Made by a program: the position numbers and the translations under genes
The notes under the pieces: model-generated
The model's database searches: none
Told to the model about the DNA's origin: nothing
Seen by the model: only the letters and a program-made list of their open reading frames with translations
From: an uncultured Bacilli bacterium
Lineage (GTDB): Bacteria > Bacillota_I > Bacilli_A > RF39 > UBA660
Length of the DNA: 64,000 bases
Reading direction: 5' to 3'
Assembly: GCA_910586295.1 (NCBI GenBank)
Contig: CAJUGE010000011.1
Coordinates: forward strand, 34,793-98,792
Part shown: positions 27,300-36,588 of the stretch, in pieces
Position numbering within the stretch: position 1 is the stretch's first letter
How the letters are laid out: each line of letters starts with the position of its first letter

Positions 27300-27767
27300 A
27301 TGTATAAGGATTATATAAAATTTTTAATAGAAGCAAAACAACAAACATATGCAAATGAAAACATTGAAAAAGTAGAATCTTCAAGAAAAGGTTCAAAAGA
27401 TTATGAATATACTAATGGAACATTTACTTATCACGATACATACTTTGGAGGAATAAAATTTATAGGGGAAGAAGTTATATATAGTGATTCTAAAATTCCT
27501 ATTTGGGCAATGAATTATTATGGAGTAACCCTAGATGAAAACTTATCAGAAGAAACAATGGATATGGCATTAAGACCTGCTTTAATGAAAGTGGGAGAAG
27601 ATGAAAAAGTTCTTCCAGTAAGAGGACCTAGTGAATTTATAAATGGAGAATATATCTATAAGTTTACATCAAATGGGAATATAGAAGATTTTGAAGGTAT
27701 CGAAGAAATATATAAAAGCAAGAAATTAATATATAGATTAAAATGTCATGGAGGAATAATAAAATGA
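27300..27767 (+). CDS. DUF5680-family protein
   Basis: 155 aa small cytosolic protein. Family-like blocks: FLIEAKQQTYA at the N-terminus, ESSRKGSKDYEY, then TYHDTYFGGIKFIGEEVIY and IPIWAMNYYGVTL. The family has no known function. RBS AAAGGAGAG precedes the ATG. Its stop overlaps the gap start (ATGA), so it is in one transcript with the nucleoside kinase and gap. Confidence 0.75.
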   Translation: MYKDYIKFLIEAKQQTYANENIEKVESSRKGSKDYEYTNGTFTYHDTYFGGIKFIGEEVIYSDSKIPIWAMNYYGVTLDENLSEETMDMALRPALMKVGEDEKVLPVRGPSEFINGEYIYKFTSNGNIEDFEGIEEIYKSKKLIYRLKCHGGIIK

Positions 27768-28774
27768 TTAAAGTAGCAATAAATGGTTTTGGAAGAATAG
27801 GAAGATGTGCATTAAGACAAATAAGCGAAAGAGAGGACATGGAAGTAGTCGCAATAAATGATTTAACAGACTCTCTTACCCTAGCTTATTTATATAAATA
27901 TGACTCAGTTCATAGAACTTTAGATTCAAAAGTTGGATACGAAGATGATAAAATAGTAGTAAATGGAAAAGAAATAAAAATATATTCAGAAAGTGATCCT
28001 AATAATTTACCATGGCAAGAACTAGGAATAGATGTAGTTCTTGAATGTACAGGAGTATTTACAAGTAAAGAAAAAGCTAAAGCTCATATAAAAGCAGGAG
28101 CAAAAAAAGTTATCATAAGTGCACCAGCAAAAGATGATGCTAAAACTATAGTATTTGGTGTAAATGAAGAATTACTTTCAAATAAAGATAAAGTTATAAG
28201 CACTGCCTCTTGCACAACAAACTGCTTAGCACCAGTACTTGACATACTCCATAAAAACTATAAAGTAATAAGTGGCTTTATGACAACAGTACACGCTATT
28301 ACTAATGACCAAGAAACTTTAGATATTCCACACAAAAAAGGTATAGAATCTAGACGCGGACGAGCAGCAAGTCTAAACATAATTCCTACCTCTACAGGAG
28401 CAGCATCACAAATTGGAAAAGTTATACCAGAACTAGATGGAAAACTAGACGGAATTGCTTATAGAGTTCCAGTTGGAGACGGAAGTATTGTTGATCTTAC
28501 AGTTTTGGTAGAAGAAAGTACAACAGTAGACAAAGTAAATAGACTTATAAAATCTAATCAAAGCGACGTCCTAAAAATAGTAAATGTACCTCTAGTAAGT
28601 AGTGATGTTATTGGAACAGAAACAGGAGCAATAGTAGATTCACTATTAACTAAAGTAATAAAACAAGATAAAAAAACATTAATTAAAATCGCAGCCTGGT
28701 ATGATAACGAATGGGGATACACTGCTCAAATGATAAGAACACTAGCACATTGGTGTAAAAAAAATAATCAGTAA
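27764..28774 (+). CDS. gap: Glyceraldehyde-3-phosphate dehydrogenase
   Basis: 336 aa glycolytic enzyme. NAD-binding NGFGRIGRCALR at the N-terminus; the catalytic cysteine is in STASCTTNCLAP (about residue 152) with the activating His in MTTVHAITNDQ; WYDNEWGYTAQ near the end. GGAGG lies 9 bases before ATG 27764. The usual partner pgk is 4.3 kb away because a minus-strand block intervenes. No cggR repressor gene is present before it. Confidence 0.97.
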   Translation: MIKVAINGFGRIGRCALRQISEREDMEVVAINDLTDSLTLAYLYKYDSVHRTLDSKVGYEDDKIVVNGKEIKIYSESDPNNLPWQELGIDVVLECTGVFTSKEKAKAHIKAGAKKVIISAPAKDDAKTIVFGVNEELLSNKDKVISTASCTTNCLAPVLDILHKNYKVISGFMTTVHAITNDQETLDIPHKKGIESRRGRAASLNIIPTSTGAASQIGKVIPELDGKLDGIAYRVPVGDGSIVDLTVLVEESTTVDKVNRLIKSNQSDVLKIVNVPLVSSDVIGTETGAIVDSLLTKVIKQDKKTLIKIAAWYDNEWGYTAQMIRTLAHWCKKNNQ

Positions 28775-28794
28775 ATACTACTGACTATTTTTTT
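28768..28794 (+). terminator. Terminator after gap
   Basis: TCAGTA (28768-28773) and TACTGA (28779-28784) form a short stem followed by a run of T. The stop codon of gap lies in it. Confidence 0.6.
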
Positions 28795-30086
28795 ATTAAG
28801 AAAGCTGCATATAAAGGTATACTATATATATTGTTATCAAATCCGAAGTTTTTCATAGATAACCGTATAGAATATTTAGGGTTATATTTATTAATATATT
28901 CATTCAAACTTTTAGACTTTGTATTAATAGAAGACTTTACTTCAACTGGTATAATACCACCTTCTCTTTGTAATATAAAGTCAATCTCTGCCTCGTATTT
29001 ACTTCTCCAAAAATATATACTAAAACCATTAGTAGTAAAAGTATTAGCAATATAATTCTCAGTAATCGCACCCTTAAATAAGAAATTACCATCTAACATA
29101 ATATCAGAAAAATTAACATTAGCCAAATAATTAAGAAGACCAACATCACTTAAATATATTTTAAAATTGTCTTCTTCTTCATATATAGATAAAGGCATCT
29201 CTGGGACCTTAATCTTCTTACATTTAACTATCATATTACTTGCTAACAACCAATCTAAAGGTAATTCATATTGTCTTTTATTAGAGTTTTTAGATACATT
29301 AGAATATTTAAACTTTTTATTATCATTTCCAAGTTGTTTAGGTATACTCTCATATATAGATTGTATCTTAATGCTCTCTTCAGCACTAATAACATACTTT
29401 CTCATATCTGCAATATAAGCAGTAATAATATTGCTATGTATGTCTCTATTAAAAGACATCAAATTTTGTTCTTTGTTAATGTAATCCTCTACAGCCTGTG
29501 GCATACCACCTATACACAAATAAGATTTATAAATATCGAGGCACTTATTATGAAGACTATCTAACATTTTACTAGAATTACTAAAACACAAAGAAATTTC
29601 TTCTAACAATTTTTCATTACCAGTAGCAAGCATAAATTCCTCAAAATCCATAGGATACAAATACTTAATAATGACTTTGCCTACAGGAAAAGAAGAATTA
29701 AATCTTCTTAACTTTACACCAAGTAAAGAACCAGCACATACAATATGATACTTTTCTTCCTCGCAAAAATATTTAAGTGCCATAATCGCACGTTCACTAA
29801 CTTGTATTTCATCAAAAAATATAACAGTATTCTGAACATCTATATTAATATTCTTACTTATTTCTATATGTTTAATTACATCAACAGGATTAACAGTCTC
29901 CTCAAAAATACTAGTTATACCTTCTTCTTTTTCTAAATTAATATAAACATAACTGTTAAACTCTTTTCTACAAAATTCATCTAGTATGTATGTTTTCCCA
30001 GTTTGTCTAGCACCAACAACCATTAAAGGAATAAAGGAACTATTATTATTCCAATCTTCTAAAACTCTACTAAACTTCCTATACAT
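28785..30086 (-). CDS. AAA ATPase with DUF4143 domain
   Basis: 433 aa. N-terminal AAA_14 module with Walker A GARQTGKTYIL (about residue 24), Walker B VIFFDEIQVSE, and the arginine-containing GSLLGVKLRR. The C-terminal DUF4143 domain ends in the PD-(D/E)XK-like EIDFILQREGGIIPVEVKSS. These proteins are abundant in host-associated bacteria and often move with accessory DNA; their role is unproven. Own promoter with two operator-like repeats upstream. It sits between gap and the metal-efflux genes, all on the minus strand. A second, broken homologue is at 45106-46306. Confidence 0.88.
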   Translation of the reverse strand: MYRKFSRVLEDWNNNSSFIPLMVVGARQTGKTYILDEFCRKEFNSYVYINLEKEEGITSIFEETVNPVDVIKHIEISKNINIDVQNTVIFFDEIQVSERAIMALKYFCEEEKYHIVCAGSLLGVKLRRFNSSFPVGKVIIKYLYPMDFEEFMLATGNEKLLEEISLCFSNSSKMLDSLHNKCLDIYKSYLCIGGMPQAVEDYINKEQNLMSFNRDIHSNIITAYIADMRKYVISAEESIKIQSIYESIPKQLGNDNKKFKYSNVSKNSNKRQYELPLDWLLASNMIVKCKKIKVPEMPLSIYEEEDNFKIYLSDVGLLNYLANVNFSDIMLDGNFLFKGAITENYIANTFTTNGFSIYFWRSKYEAEIDFILQREGGIIPVEVKSSINTKSKSLNEYINKYNPKYSIRLSMKNFGFDNNIYSIPLYAAFLIKK

Positions 30087-30104
30087 ACTGTATCACCTAT
30101 CACA

Positions 30105-30133
30105 ATTTTAACAAAAAAATTATTACATGTCAA
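30105..30133 (-). promoter_or_regulatory. Promoter of the DUF4143 ATPase
   Basis: On the minus strand TTGACA (30133-30128) and TAAAAT (30110-30105) are separated by exactly 17 bases. Confidence 0.6.
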
Positions 30134-30134
30134 G

Positions 30135-30192
30135 AAAATGCATTATATTGCATATTTTTCACACATAAAAATGTTATATATTACATATTTTT
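30135..30192. repeat. Two 25-bp direct repeats upstream of the ATPase promoter
   Basis: 30135-30159 and 30168-30192 both begin AAAATG and end CATATTTTT and match at about 21 of 25 positions, 33 bases start to start. Each is also partly palindromic. Candidate operators just upstream of the -35 element. Confidence 0.45.
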
Positions 30193-30459
30193 AGGAGATA
30201 AAATCGTTTTATAGTATTTAAGATAATATCTTACGCCAAAAAGTAACTCCAATTAGTTGAGAGGCTTTCATAACTATCTTTTCCTAAAGATAGTATTTTA
30301 GCAATAAAAGTAAGAAATATTAAAATTAAATAATTATCTCTTAGAGGATTTAAGGATAAGAAAAGTAAAGTAAGAATAGAAAATGTAAAAAAATATAAAG
30401 AAGAATAAAAAATAAATAACAATAAAAATAGAGAATCTCATTAATTCTCTAATTTAACC

Positions 30460-32490
30460 CTATCTAAATTTTCTCATAATTCTCAAAGTATTGATGATTG
30501 TAAGAAGCGTTACTCCAGTATCTGCAAAAACAGCAAGCCACATATTTGCAAGACCAAATACAGAGAAAGCAAGAATGATAATTTTAACTCCAATTGCAAA
30601 TATTAAATTTTGTTTAATAATTTTCTTAGTATATTTAGAAATATTAAATGCAAGTGGTATTTTAGAAACATCATCATTCATTAATACAATATCACTAGCC
30701 TCAATCGCAGCATCACTTCCAACACCTCCCATAGAGATGCCTATATCAGCACGCTTCAAAACAGGTGCATCATTAATACCATCCCCAACAAAAATACTTA
30801 TTATATCCTTACTTGAAATATCTTCATAGTTTTTATATTTATCTGTAGGAAGCATCTCATATTTAATAACGTCTATTCCTAACTTTTTACCAATATTAAG
30901 AGCTACTTCTCTTTTATCTCCAGTAAACATATAAGTATTAATATTAAATTTATTTAAACTATCTATAGTCTCCTTAGCATTGTCTTTAATACCATCGTCT
31001 ATAGAAATAGAAGCAATATGTTTTCCATCAATATTCAAATGTAACACAGTATCTTCATTACAATTACATAATGATTTATTTCCAATAGATATATTTTTAC
31101 CATATAAATTAAATGTAATACCTTTTCCTTCAATCTCTCTATAATTTTTAACATCTCTATTGTTAGGTACATTACTCTTTAATTTCATAATAGATTTAGC
31201 AATAGGATGATTAGAAAGTGACTCGCCTTTCATAAGAATATCTATAACTTCCTCTTTAGAATAATTATTTTCCATTACTTTAATATCAGTAACAGTAAAA
31301 CTACCATTCGTAAGTGTGCCAGTCTTATCAAAAATAATATTTTTAGCATTACTTAAATTATCCAAGAAATTACTTCCTTTAATTAAAATTCCTTTCTTAC
31401 TAGCAACACCAATACCTGTAAAATAAGATAAAGGTACGGATATAGCAATCGCACAAGGACAAGCAATAACTAAGAAAGTTAAAGCACGGTACACTGCATC
31501 ACTTCTACCAACTTGAGTTAATATAGGCATAAAAATAATAATCATAATAGCAAGTATCACCACACAGGGAGTATACACTTTACTTATTTTAGAAATAGTA
31601 GTCTCAGTTTTAGTTTTCTTATCTGTAGCTTCTTCTAACATTTCAAGAATTTTATTAACTGTAGAATTCTCAAAAATTTCTAAAGCCTTAATTTGTATAA
31701 CATCTCCCATATTTATGCTTCCAGATAATACTTTATCATTTTCTTTAACTAAAGCAAGTTCACTTTCCCCAGTCAAAAGAGAAGTATCAAGACTAGTATT
31801 TCCATTAATTATAACCGCATCAACAGGAACTTTCTCTCCCTTTTTAACAACTAATATATCCCCTACTTCAATATCTTCAACTAACACACTCTGCTCTATA
31901 TTATCGGTTAATTTATTAGCATAAGGTTCTTTAATATCAATTAAATCCTTAATAGACTTTCTAGAATTATTAACTGCCTTTTCTTCTAATATCTTTCCAA
32001 TAGTATATAAAGTTATAACCATCATACCTTCAAGCACTTCGCCAATAACCAAAGCTCCCACACAAGAAATAGTTATAAGTAAATTTTCATTAATTGTCCT
32101 ACTCTTAAACAGTAACTTAATAGCATTCCAAGTAGTTCTATATAAAAGTAAACTATATGAAACTATATAAAATCCAATCTTCAAATATACAGGCATATCT
32201 ACAAAATAACCAATAAAACCAATTAGTAATGCTATTATCAAAATAGATAAAGAAAACTCTTTCTTCTTATTTACTTCTTCTTTAGAAATATATGTTTCGG
32301 GTTCTATTCTTTTAATAATATTATTTATTTCTTTTATACTAACCTCCTTCATACTCTCATAAGAAAGTTTAGAAGTATTAAAATTAACACAAACGTTACT
32401 TAAATCATTATGTTTATTTAAAGTTTCTTCAATTTTCCTAGCACAATTCGCACAATCTAAATTATTGATATTATATTTATATTTCTTCAT
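30460..32490 (-). CDS. cadA: Heavy-metal-exporting P1B-type ATPase (CadA/ZntA-like)
   Basis: 676 aa. One N-terminal HMA metal-binding domain with LDCANCARK, then membrane segments. The actuator TGES is present (SLLTGESELA), the intramembrane CPC motif is ACPCAIAISVP, the phosphorylation motif is FDKTGTLTNG, and the hinge is VGDGINDAPVL. CPC with this arrangement fits Zn/Cd/Pb export. ATG 32490 follows AGGAG; upstream in-frame ATGs lie inside cadC. It overlaps cadC by 14 bases. The AT-rich codon use matches the chromosome. Confidence 0.9.
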   Translation of the reverse strand: MKKYKYNINNLDCANCARKIEETLNKHNDLSNVCVNFNTSKLSYESMKEVSIKEINNIIKRIEPETYISKEEVNKKKEFSLSILIIALLIGFIGYFVDMPVYLKIGFYIVSYSLLLYRTTWNAIKLLFKSRTINENLLITISCVGALVIGEVLEGMMVITLYTIGKILEEKAVNNSRKSIKDLIDIKEPYANKLTDNIEQSVLVEDIEVGDILVVKKGEKVPVDAVIINGNTSLDTSLLTGESELALVKENDKVLSGSINMGDVIQIKALEIFENSTVNKILEMLEEATDKKTKTETTISKISKVYTPCVVILAIMIIIFMPILTQVGRSDAVYRALTFLVIACPCAIAISVPLSYFTGIGVASKKGILIKGSNFLDNLSNAKNIIFDKTGTLTNGSFTVTDIKVMENNYSKEEVIDILMKGESLSNHPIAKSIMKLKSNVPNNRDVKNYREIEGKGITFNLYGKNISIGNKSLCNCNEDTVLHLNIDGKHIASISIDDGIKDNAKETIDSLNKFNINTYMFTGDKREVALNIGKKLGIDVIKYEMLPTDKYKNYEDISSKDIISIFVGDGINDAPVLKRADIGISMGGVGSDAAIEASDIVLMNDDVSKIPLAFNISKYTKKIIKQNLIFAIGVKIIILAFSVFGLANMWLAVFADTGVTLLTIINTLRIMRKFR

Positions 32491-32863
32491 TCTCTTCTCC
32501 TCTCTCCATAACATGTCTAGTAGCGACTTCAAAAACCTCTTTAACATGTTCATCATCCAAAGAATAATAAACTTCTTTACCTTCTCTTCTACACTTAACT
32601 ATTTTATTAAGCCTTAAAGTACTAAGTTGATGAGATATAGAAGATTTAGTCATACCCAAAACATTCGCAATGTCACAAACACACATCTCACTATTATCTA
32701 ATGCAAATAAAATTCTAATTCTAGTAGTATCTCCTAATATTCTAAAAAAATCACTTACCTCATCACTAATAACATCATCTGGCATATTTTCTTTAGCATT
32801 TAATACTTTATCTTCGTGAATAATATTACAATCACAAAATTTATATATATCCTTAGTTCCCAT
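32477..32863 (-). CDS. cadC: ArsR/SmtB-family metal-sensing repressor (CadC-like)
   Basis: 128 aa winged-helix repressor. An N-terminal FCDCNIIHED segment and the helix ELCVCD-like NSEMCVCDIANVLG supply the cysteines of the CadC alpha3N/alpha5 site type. The recognition helix is MTKSSISHQLSTLRL, followed by the wing REGKEVYYSLDDEHV. ATG 32863 has AAGGAG upstream. It is predicted to release the operator when Cd, Pb or Zn binds, inducing itself and cadA. Confidence 0.88.
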   Translation of the reverse strand: MGTKDIYKFCDCNIIHEDKVLNAKENMPDDVISDEVSDFFRILGDTTRIRILFALDNSEMCVCDIANVLGMTKSSISHQLSTLRLNKIVKCRREGKEVYYSLDDEHVKEVFEVATRHVMERGEENEEI

Positions 32864-32880
32864 AAAAACTCCTTCCATAA

Positions 32881-32935
32881 GTTGAATAATTGCTCAACTA
32901 TTTATATTATAGTTGAATATATGTTCAATTGTCAA
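32881..32935 (-). promoter_or_regulatory. cadC-cadA promoter with two ArsR-type operators
   Basis: Minus strand TTGACA (32935-32930), 18-base spacer, TATAAT (32911-32906). The spacer holds the palindrome TTGAACATATATTCAA (32928-32913). A second, GTTGAGCAATTATTCAAC (32898-32881), lies just downstream. Both fit the SmtB/CadC operator pattern, so bound repressor would block polymerase. Confidence 0.75.
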
Positions 32936-33036
32936 TAGTATTCGCCCAAAATTTTTAAGTAAATAAAATGTTAAATTTTTTATATATTAATCTCTTTCTC
33001 TATATATAATAGTATAATAGAGATAAGGTGATAAAT

Positions 33037-34182
33037 ATGAAAACAATTAAAGACTTAAACGTAGAAAATAAAAAAGTAATACTTAGGGTTGACTACAATG
33101 TTCCTATTCAAGACGGAAAAGTCATAGATAATAATAGAATAAAACAAAGTTTAGAAACTATTAATTATTTAAAAGAGCATAATGCTAAGATAATATTGAT
33201 GTCCCACTTAGGAAAAATTAAGTCAGAAGAAGATAAAGAAAAGAACACTCTACTCCCTGTAAAAGAAGAATTAGAAAGTCTTTTAAATGAAAAAATAAAG
33301 TTTTCTCATGAATTAAAAGGCAAAGAATTAGAAGATTTAGTTAATGGTTTAAACCCCAAAGAAATCTTATTATTAGAAAATACTAGATACATGGACTATC
33401 CAAATAAATTAGAAAGTAATTGTGATAAAGAATTATCATCATACTGGGCTTCTTTAGGAGATGTATTTGTTTTAGATGCCTTTGGAAGTGCCCATCGTGC
33501 TCATGCATCAACATATGGTATAAGTGAGTATCTATTGCATGCTGTTGGATTTCTTATAGAAAAAGAATTAAAAGAATTAGACATCATTAAAAATGAAACA
33601 AAAACAATAATATTGGGTGGAGCAAAAGTAAGTGATAAAATAGGAGTAATAAAAAATTTATTACCTACTTCAAACAAAATACTAATTGGTGGTGCTATGT
33701 GTGGAACTTTCCTAAAAAGCCAAAACATTAATGTAGGAAATACCTTTGTTGAAGAAGAAAAAATAGAAGAAGTGAAAAAGTTGATAGACCAAGATAAAAT
33801 AATTTTACCAATTGATGTTGTAACTGAAAACGGTATCAAAGAAATAAATAATATATCTAATGATGAGAGTATATTCGATATAGGTCCAAAAACAATAGAA
33901 TTATTTACTTCTCACTTAGAAAATGAAAAATTAGTTTTGATTAATGGTACTATGGGATTATATGAAAATCCAAAATATGAAAACGGAACAAAAGAACTAT
34001 TTAATTATTTATTATCAAAGAAAGTAAAAACAGTAGTATGTGGAGGAGACACAGGAAACGCTAGTAAAAAATATAATTTTACTCCCTACTATCTATCTAC
34101 AGGTGGAGGTGCATCTCTAGAATATCTTGAAGGAAAAGAACTACCAACATTAAAAATTATGGAGGATAAAAATGAACAATAA
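33037..34182 (+). CDS. pgk: Phosphoglycerate kinase
   Basis: 381 aa. RVDYNVPIQDGKVIDNNRI and HLGKIK at the N-terminus; SHRAHAST-like GSAHRAHASTYG; hinge and C-domain with ILGGAKVSDKIGVI and the nucleotide loop VVCGGDTGNASKKY, ending in STGGGASLEYLEGKELP. ATG 33037 is preferred because AAGGTG is just upstream; GTG 33028 lies in the ribosome binding site. It is slightly shorter than the usual 390-400 aa. Start of an operon with the HD protein and tpiA. Confidence 0.95.
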   Translation: MKTIKDLNVENKKVILRVDYNVPIQDGKVIDNNRIKQSLETINYLKEHNAKIILMSHLGKIKSEEDKEKNTLLPVKEELESLLNEKIKFSHELKGKELEDLVNGLNPKEILLLENTRYMDYPNKLESNCDKELSSYWASLGDVFVLDAFGSAHRAHASTYGISEYLLHAVGFLIEKELKELDIIKNETKTIILGGAKVSDKIGVIKNLLPTSNKILIGGAMCGTFLKSQNINVGNTFVEEEKIEEVKKLIDQDKIILPIDVVTENGIKEINNISNDESIFDIGPKTIELFTSHLENEKLVLINGTMGLYENPKYENGTKELFNYLLSKKVKTVVCGGDTGNASKKYNFTPYYLSTGGGASLEYLEGKELPTLKIMEDKNEQ

Positions 34183-34801
34183 AATAAAAGAAACAATTAA
34201 TTATTATAAATTATGTACAAAATTAAAAGACACTATTAGAAAAGGTCCAATTATATGGAATGCAAAAAGAGAAAGAATAGAAAGCGTAGCAGAACATATT
34301 TATGGAGTGCAAATGCTAGCAATATCTATCTATTACCAGTTTGAATATAAACTAAATCTAATGAAAATTATTTATATGTTAGCAATTCACGAATTAGAAG
34401 AAATAGAAATTGGAGACTTAGCATTCTTCGAAACCACAAGAGAAGAAAAACTAATTAAAGGTAAAAAAGCAACAGATTATATACTAAAAGATTTTCTTGG
34501 AAAAGATGAAATATCATCATTGCTTGATGAATACAATGAGAGAAGTACTGAAGAAGCAAAGTTTGCTTATCATTGTGATAAATTAGAATGTGATATTCAA
34601 ATGAAGTTGTATGACCAAGAGGGATGCTTTGATTTAAATGATCAACCTAATAATCCTATTATAAATAATCCGAGTGTAAAAAAAGTTTTAGACAGTGAAA
34701 AAAATATTTCTAATGCATGGATTGAATTTGATAGAGATAAATATAAAGACGATAAAAATTTCTTAAATATAATTAATTATTTAAAAGAAAATAAAATATA
34801 A
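34172..34801 (+). CDS. HD-domain phosphohydrolase, YfbR/HDDC2-like
   Basis: 209 aa. Metal-site pattern: ESVAEHIYGVQML supplies the first His, AIHELEEIEIGD is where HD normally stands (here HE), and CDKLECDIQMK supplies the final Asp. Related enzymes are 5'-deoxynucleotidases. The Asp-to-Glu change in the HD pair could alter metal binding. It overlaps the end of pgk by 11 bases and has GGAGG inside pgk, so it is coupled to pgk. Confidence 0.72.
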   Translation: MNNKIKETINYYKLCTKLKDTIRKGPIIWNAKRERIESVAEHIYGVQMLAISIYYQFEYKLNLMKIIYMLAIHELEEIEIGDLAFFETTREEKLIKGKKATDYILKDFLGKDEISSLLDEYNERSTEEAKFAYHCDKLECDIQMKLYDQEGCFDLNDQPNNPIINNPSVKKVLDSEKNISNAWIEFDRDKYKDDKNFLNIINYLKENKI

Positions 34802-34814
34802 AAATGGAGAATTT

Positions 34815-35510
34815 ATGAAAACAATAATACTTAATCATAAAAGTTATCTTTCATATGAAGAACTACAAAATTATAAAAACGTATTAGAAACTCAAGCTAT
34901 AGAAAATATAAATTTAGTTTTGATGCCTACTCTAGCCTATTTATCAGAATTTAAGAGTTCTAAAATACAGATAGGTGCACAAAATTTTTATAGCTACAAT
35001 TTTGGCTCATATACTGGAGAAATATCGCTAGAAACTTTAAAAAGTTTAAACGTAAGTTACACCTTAGTGGGACATCCAGAAAGATTAATGTTAAAACTTG
35101 ATTCTTATCAAGAAGTAAAAGACAAATTTTTTAGAAGTATAAATCTAGGTTTTAAAACTATTCTTTGCCTAGGACATGATGAAAATGAAAAAATATTAAA
35201 AAAAGAATTAAAGTTTTTCTTTAATGGTATAGAAGAAAGTGTATTAAAAAACTTAATAATTGCATTCGAGCCAGCATCCAAAATAGAAGGAGAAACAATA
35301 AACTTAAAACAAATAAAATATGTAAATAACTTTATAAAAGAATATATGACAAAGCATTTTGAAATAAACGTCCCTTTTATATATGGAGGTTCAGTCAATA
35401 AAAATAATATTAAAGAAATATTAGAAATAACAGATGGAGTCATACTAGGAAGAAATAGTACAAACATTAACGAAATGATAGAAATAATTAATTTAATAAA
35501 AGGAGTCTAA
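34815..35510 (+). CDS. tpiA: Divergent triosephosphate isomerase
   Basis: 231 aa, about 20 short of typical. Asn and Lys of the active site are kept (NHKSY), as are the electrophilic His (VGHPERL, usually GHSERR) and the base Glu (AFEPASKIEGE). However, loop 6, normally PVWAIGTG, is altered and lacks the Trp. The phosphate loop is IYGGSVNKNN, and the last strand reads VILGRNST instead of LVGGASL. Position between pgk and gpmI supports the function. RBS TGGAG. The next gene starts directly after its stop. Confidence 0.85.
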   Translation: MKTIILNHKSYLSYEELQNYKNVLETQAIENINLVLMPTLAYLSEFKSSKIQIGAQNFYSYNFGSYTGEISLETLKSLNVSYTLVGHPERLMLKLDSYQEVKDKFFRSINLGFKTILCLGHDENEKILKKELKFFFNGIEESVLKNLIIAFEPASKIEGETINLKQIKYVNNFIKEYMTKHFEINVPFIYGGSVNKNNIKEILEITDGVILGRNSTNINEMIEIINLIKGV

Positions 35511-36503
35511 ATGGAAGATACAAGTTTTATAGATTTAACAAAAGAAGAAAATTTAAAAAGAATGAATATTAATTCTGAATTAATTATTCCATTTAAAAAT
35601 GTTATGTACAATCTTCAAGAAATTTTCAACCGTGATGGATATACAACAAAAATAAATTATAAAGAGTTTTTTGAACATGCAGCTTTAGGAGAAGAAGAAT
35701 ATGATAAAAACAAAATACTTAATTCAAAAAAGTTCAAAGAATATATTGAAAAAGTAAATCGTTTAAGAAGTTATGGCAATCTAGGAAATATTGACATAGA
35801 AGAAGGATACCTAATGTTTTTAAGCAAACAAGGTATATTAACCATATCTATTCTTCCAGTATCAAAATCAAAAGAAATTAATTATAAAGTTTGGCAAAAC
35901 AAAATATCAATAGATGAGACTTATTTAAATAGTCCGGATTTAGAATCGCTCCTAGCCCATGAATTTATTCATTTTATAACTGAGTTTGTATATGGAGATT
36001 TAGTACCAGTTTCAACACCTTACATGCAATTTCATATCGAATGTCTTACCGAACTATTAACACACGAAGCATATCCAAATGCTAATGGCTACAATATTTT
36101 AGGCAGATTAATACAATTTAGCAGGGACGTATTGCAGATAAAAGATTTTACATTTTTTTTAAAAAGAGAAATGAATCCAAAATATACAGAAGAATGGAAC
36201 ATATTTTTTAAAAAATCAAATGACTTCTTTTTAAAAAACAATAATAAATATACTGGATATTCAACTATTTGTGATGTGGACAAAGAAGATATTCCAGGTA
36301 TTATAGATATTCAAAGAACACTTATTATCATATTGATAAATGGAATAGACTATAGTCGCATAGAAAACATACAATATATTAAAGAAAAAATCAAAGAAGT
36401 TCCATATTTATTTTTAGATAGAGAATATATAACAGAATATATAAGTTTTCTAGATAGTAGAATAGAAGAATTAAACTCAACTTTAGAAACTAGAAAATTA
36501 TAA
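35511..36503 (+). CDS. Zincin-like protein with HExxH motif, unknown
   Basis: 330 aa, no signal peptide or membrane segment. A metalloprotease-type helix LESLLAHEFIHFITEF (about residues 143-158) contains HEFIH. A later helix ECLTELLTHEAYP could provide a glutamate ligand, the gluzincin arrangement. The region before it resembles a beta-hairpin edge strand (NKISIDETYLNS). The start is immediately after the tpiA stop, with AAGGAG at the end of tpiA, so it is co-expressed with glycolytic genes and precedes spo0A. No family recognised. Whether it is a peptidase is inference from the motif. Confidence 0.7.
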   Translation: MEDTSFIDLTKEENLKRMNINSELIIPFKNVMYNLQEIFNRDGYTTKINYKEFFEHAALGEEEYDKNKILNSKKFKEYIEKVNRLRSYGNLGNIDIEEGYLMFLSKQGILTISILPVSKSKEINYKVWQNKISIDETYLNSPDLESLLAHEFIHFITEFVYGDLVPVSTPYMQFHIECLTELLTHEAYPNANGYNILGRLIQFSRDVLQIKDFTFFLKREMNPKYTEEWNIFFKKSNDFFLKNNNKYTGYSTICDVDKEDIPGIIDIQRTLIIILINGIDYSRIENIQYIKEKIKEVPYLFLDREYITEYISFLDSRIEELNSTLETRKL

Positions 36504-36588
36504 TGTATGGTGTTTATCTTAAAAATAGTTTCACTTATACTTCTTTTTAAGGCAAAATAATATCATTGACTACGCCTTTATTTGGGAA

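Larger units (their letters stand above)
30087..30459. other. Intergenic region between the ATPase and the metal pump
   Basis: Contains the ATPase promoter and its repeats. The remaining part (about 30200-30459) holds a 63-codon hydrophobic minus-strand frame without ribosome binding site, which is probably chance. Confidence 0.4.

Noticed and set aside
30231..30422. 63-codon hydrophobic minus-strand frame
   Set aside because: No ribosome binding site; composition is what AT-rich noncoding DNA gives by chance.
36089..36283. 64-codon minus-strand frame in the zincin gene
   Set aside because: Shadow of the forward gene, without start signal.
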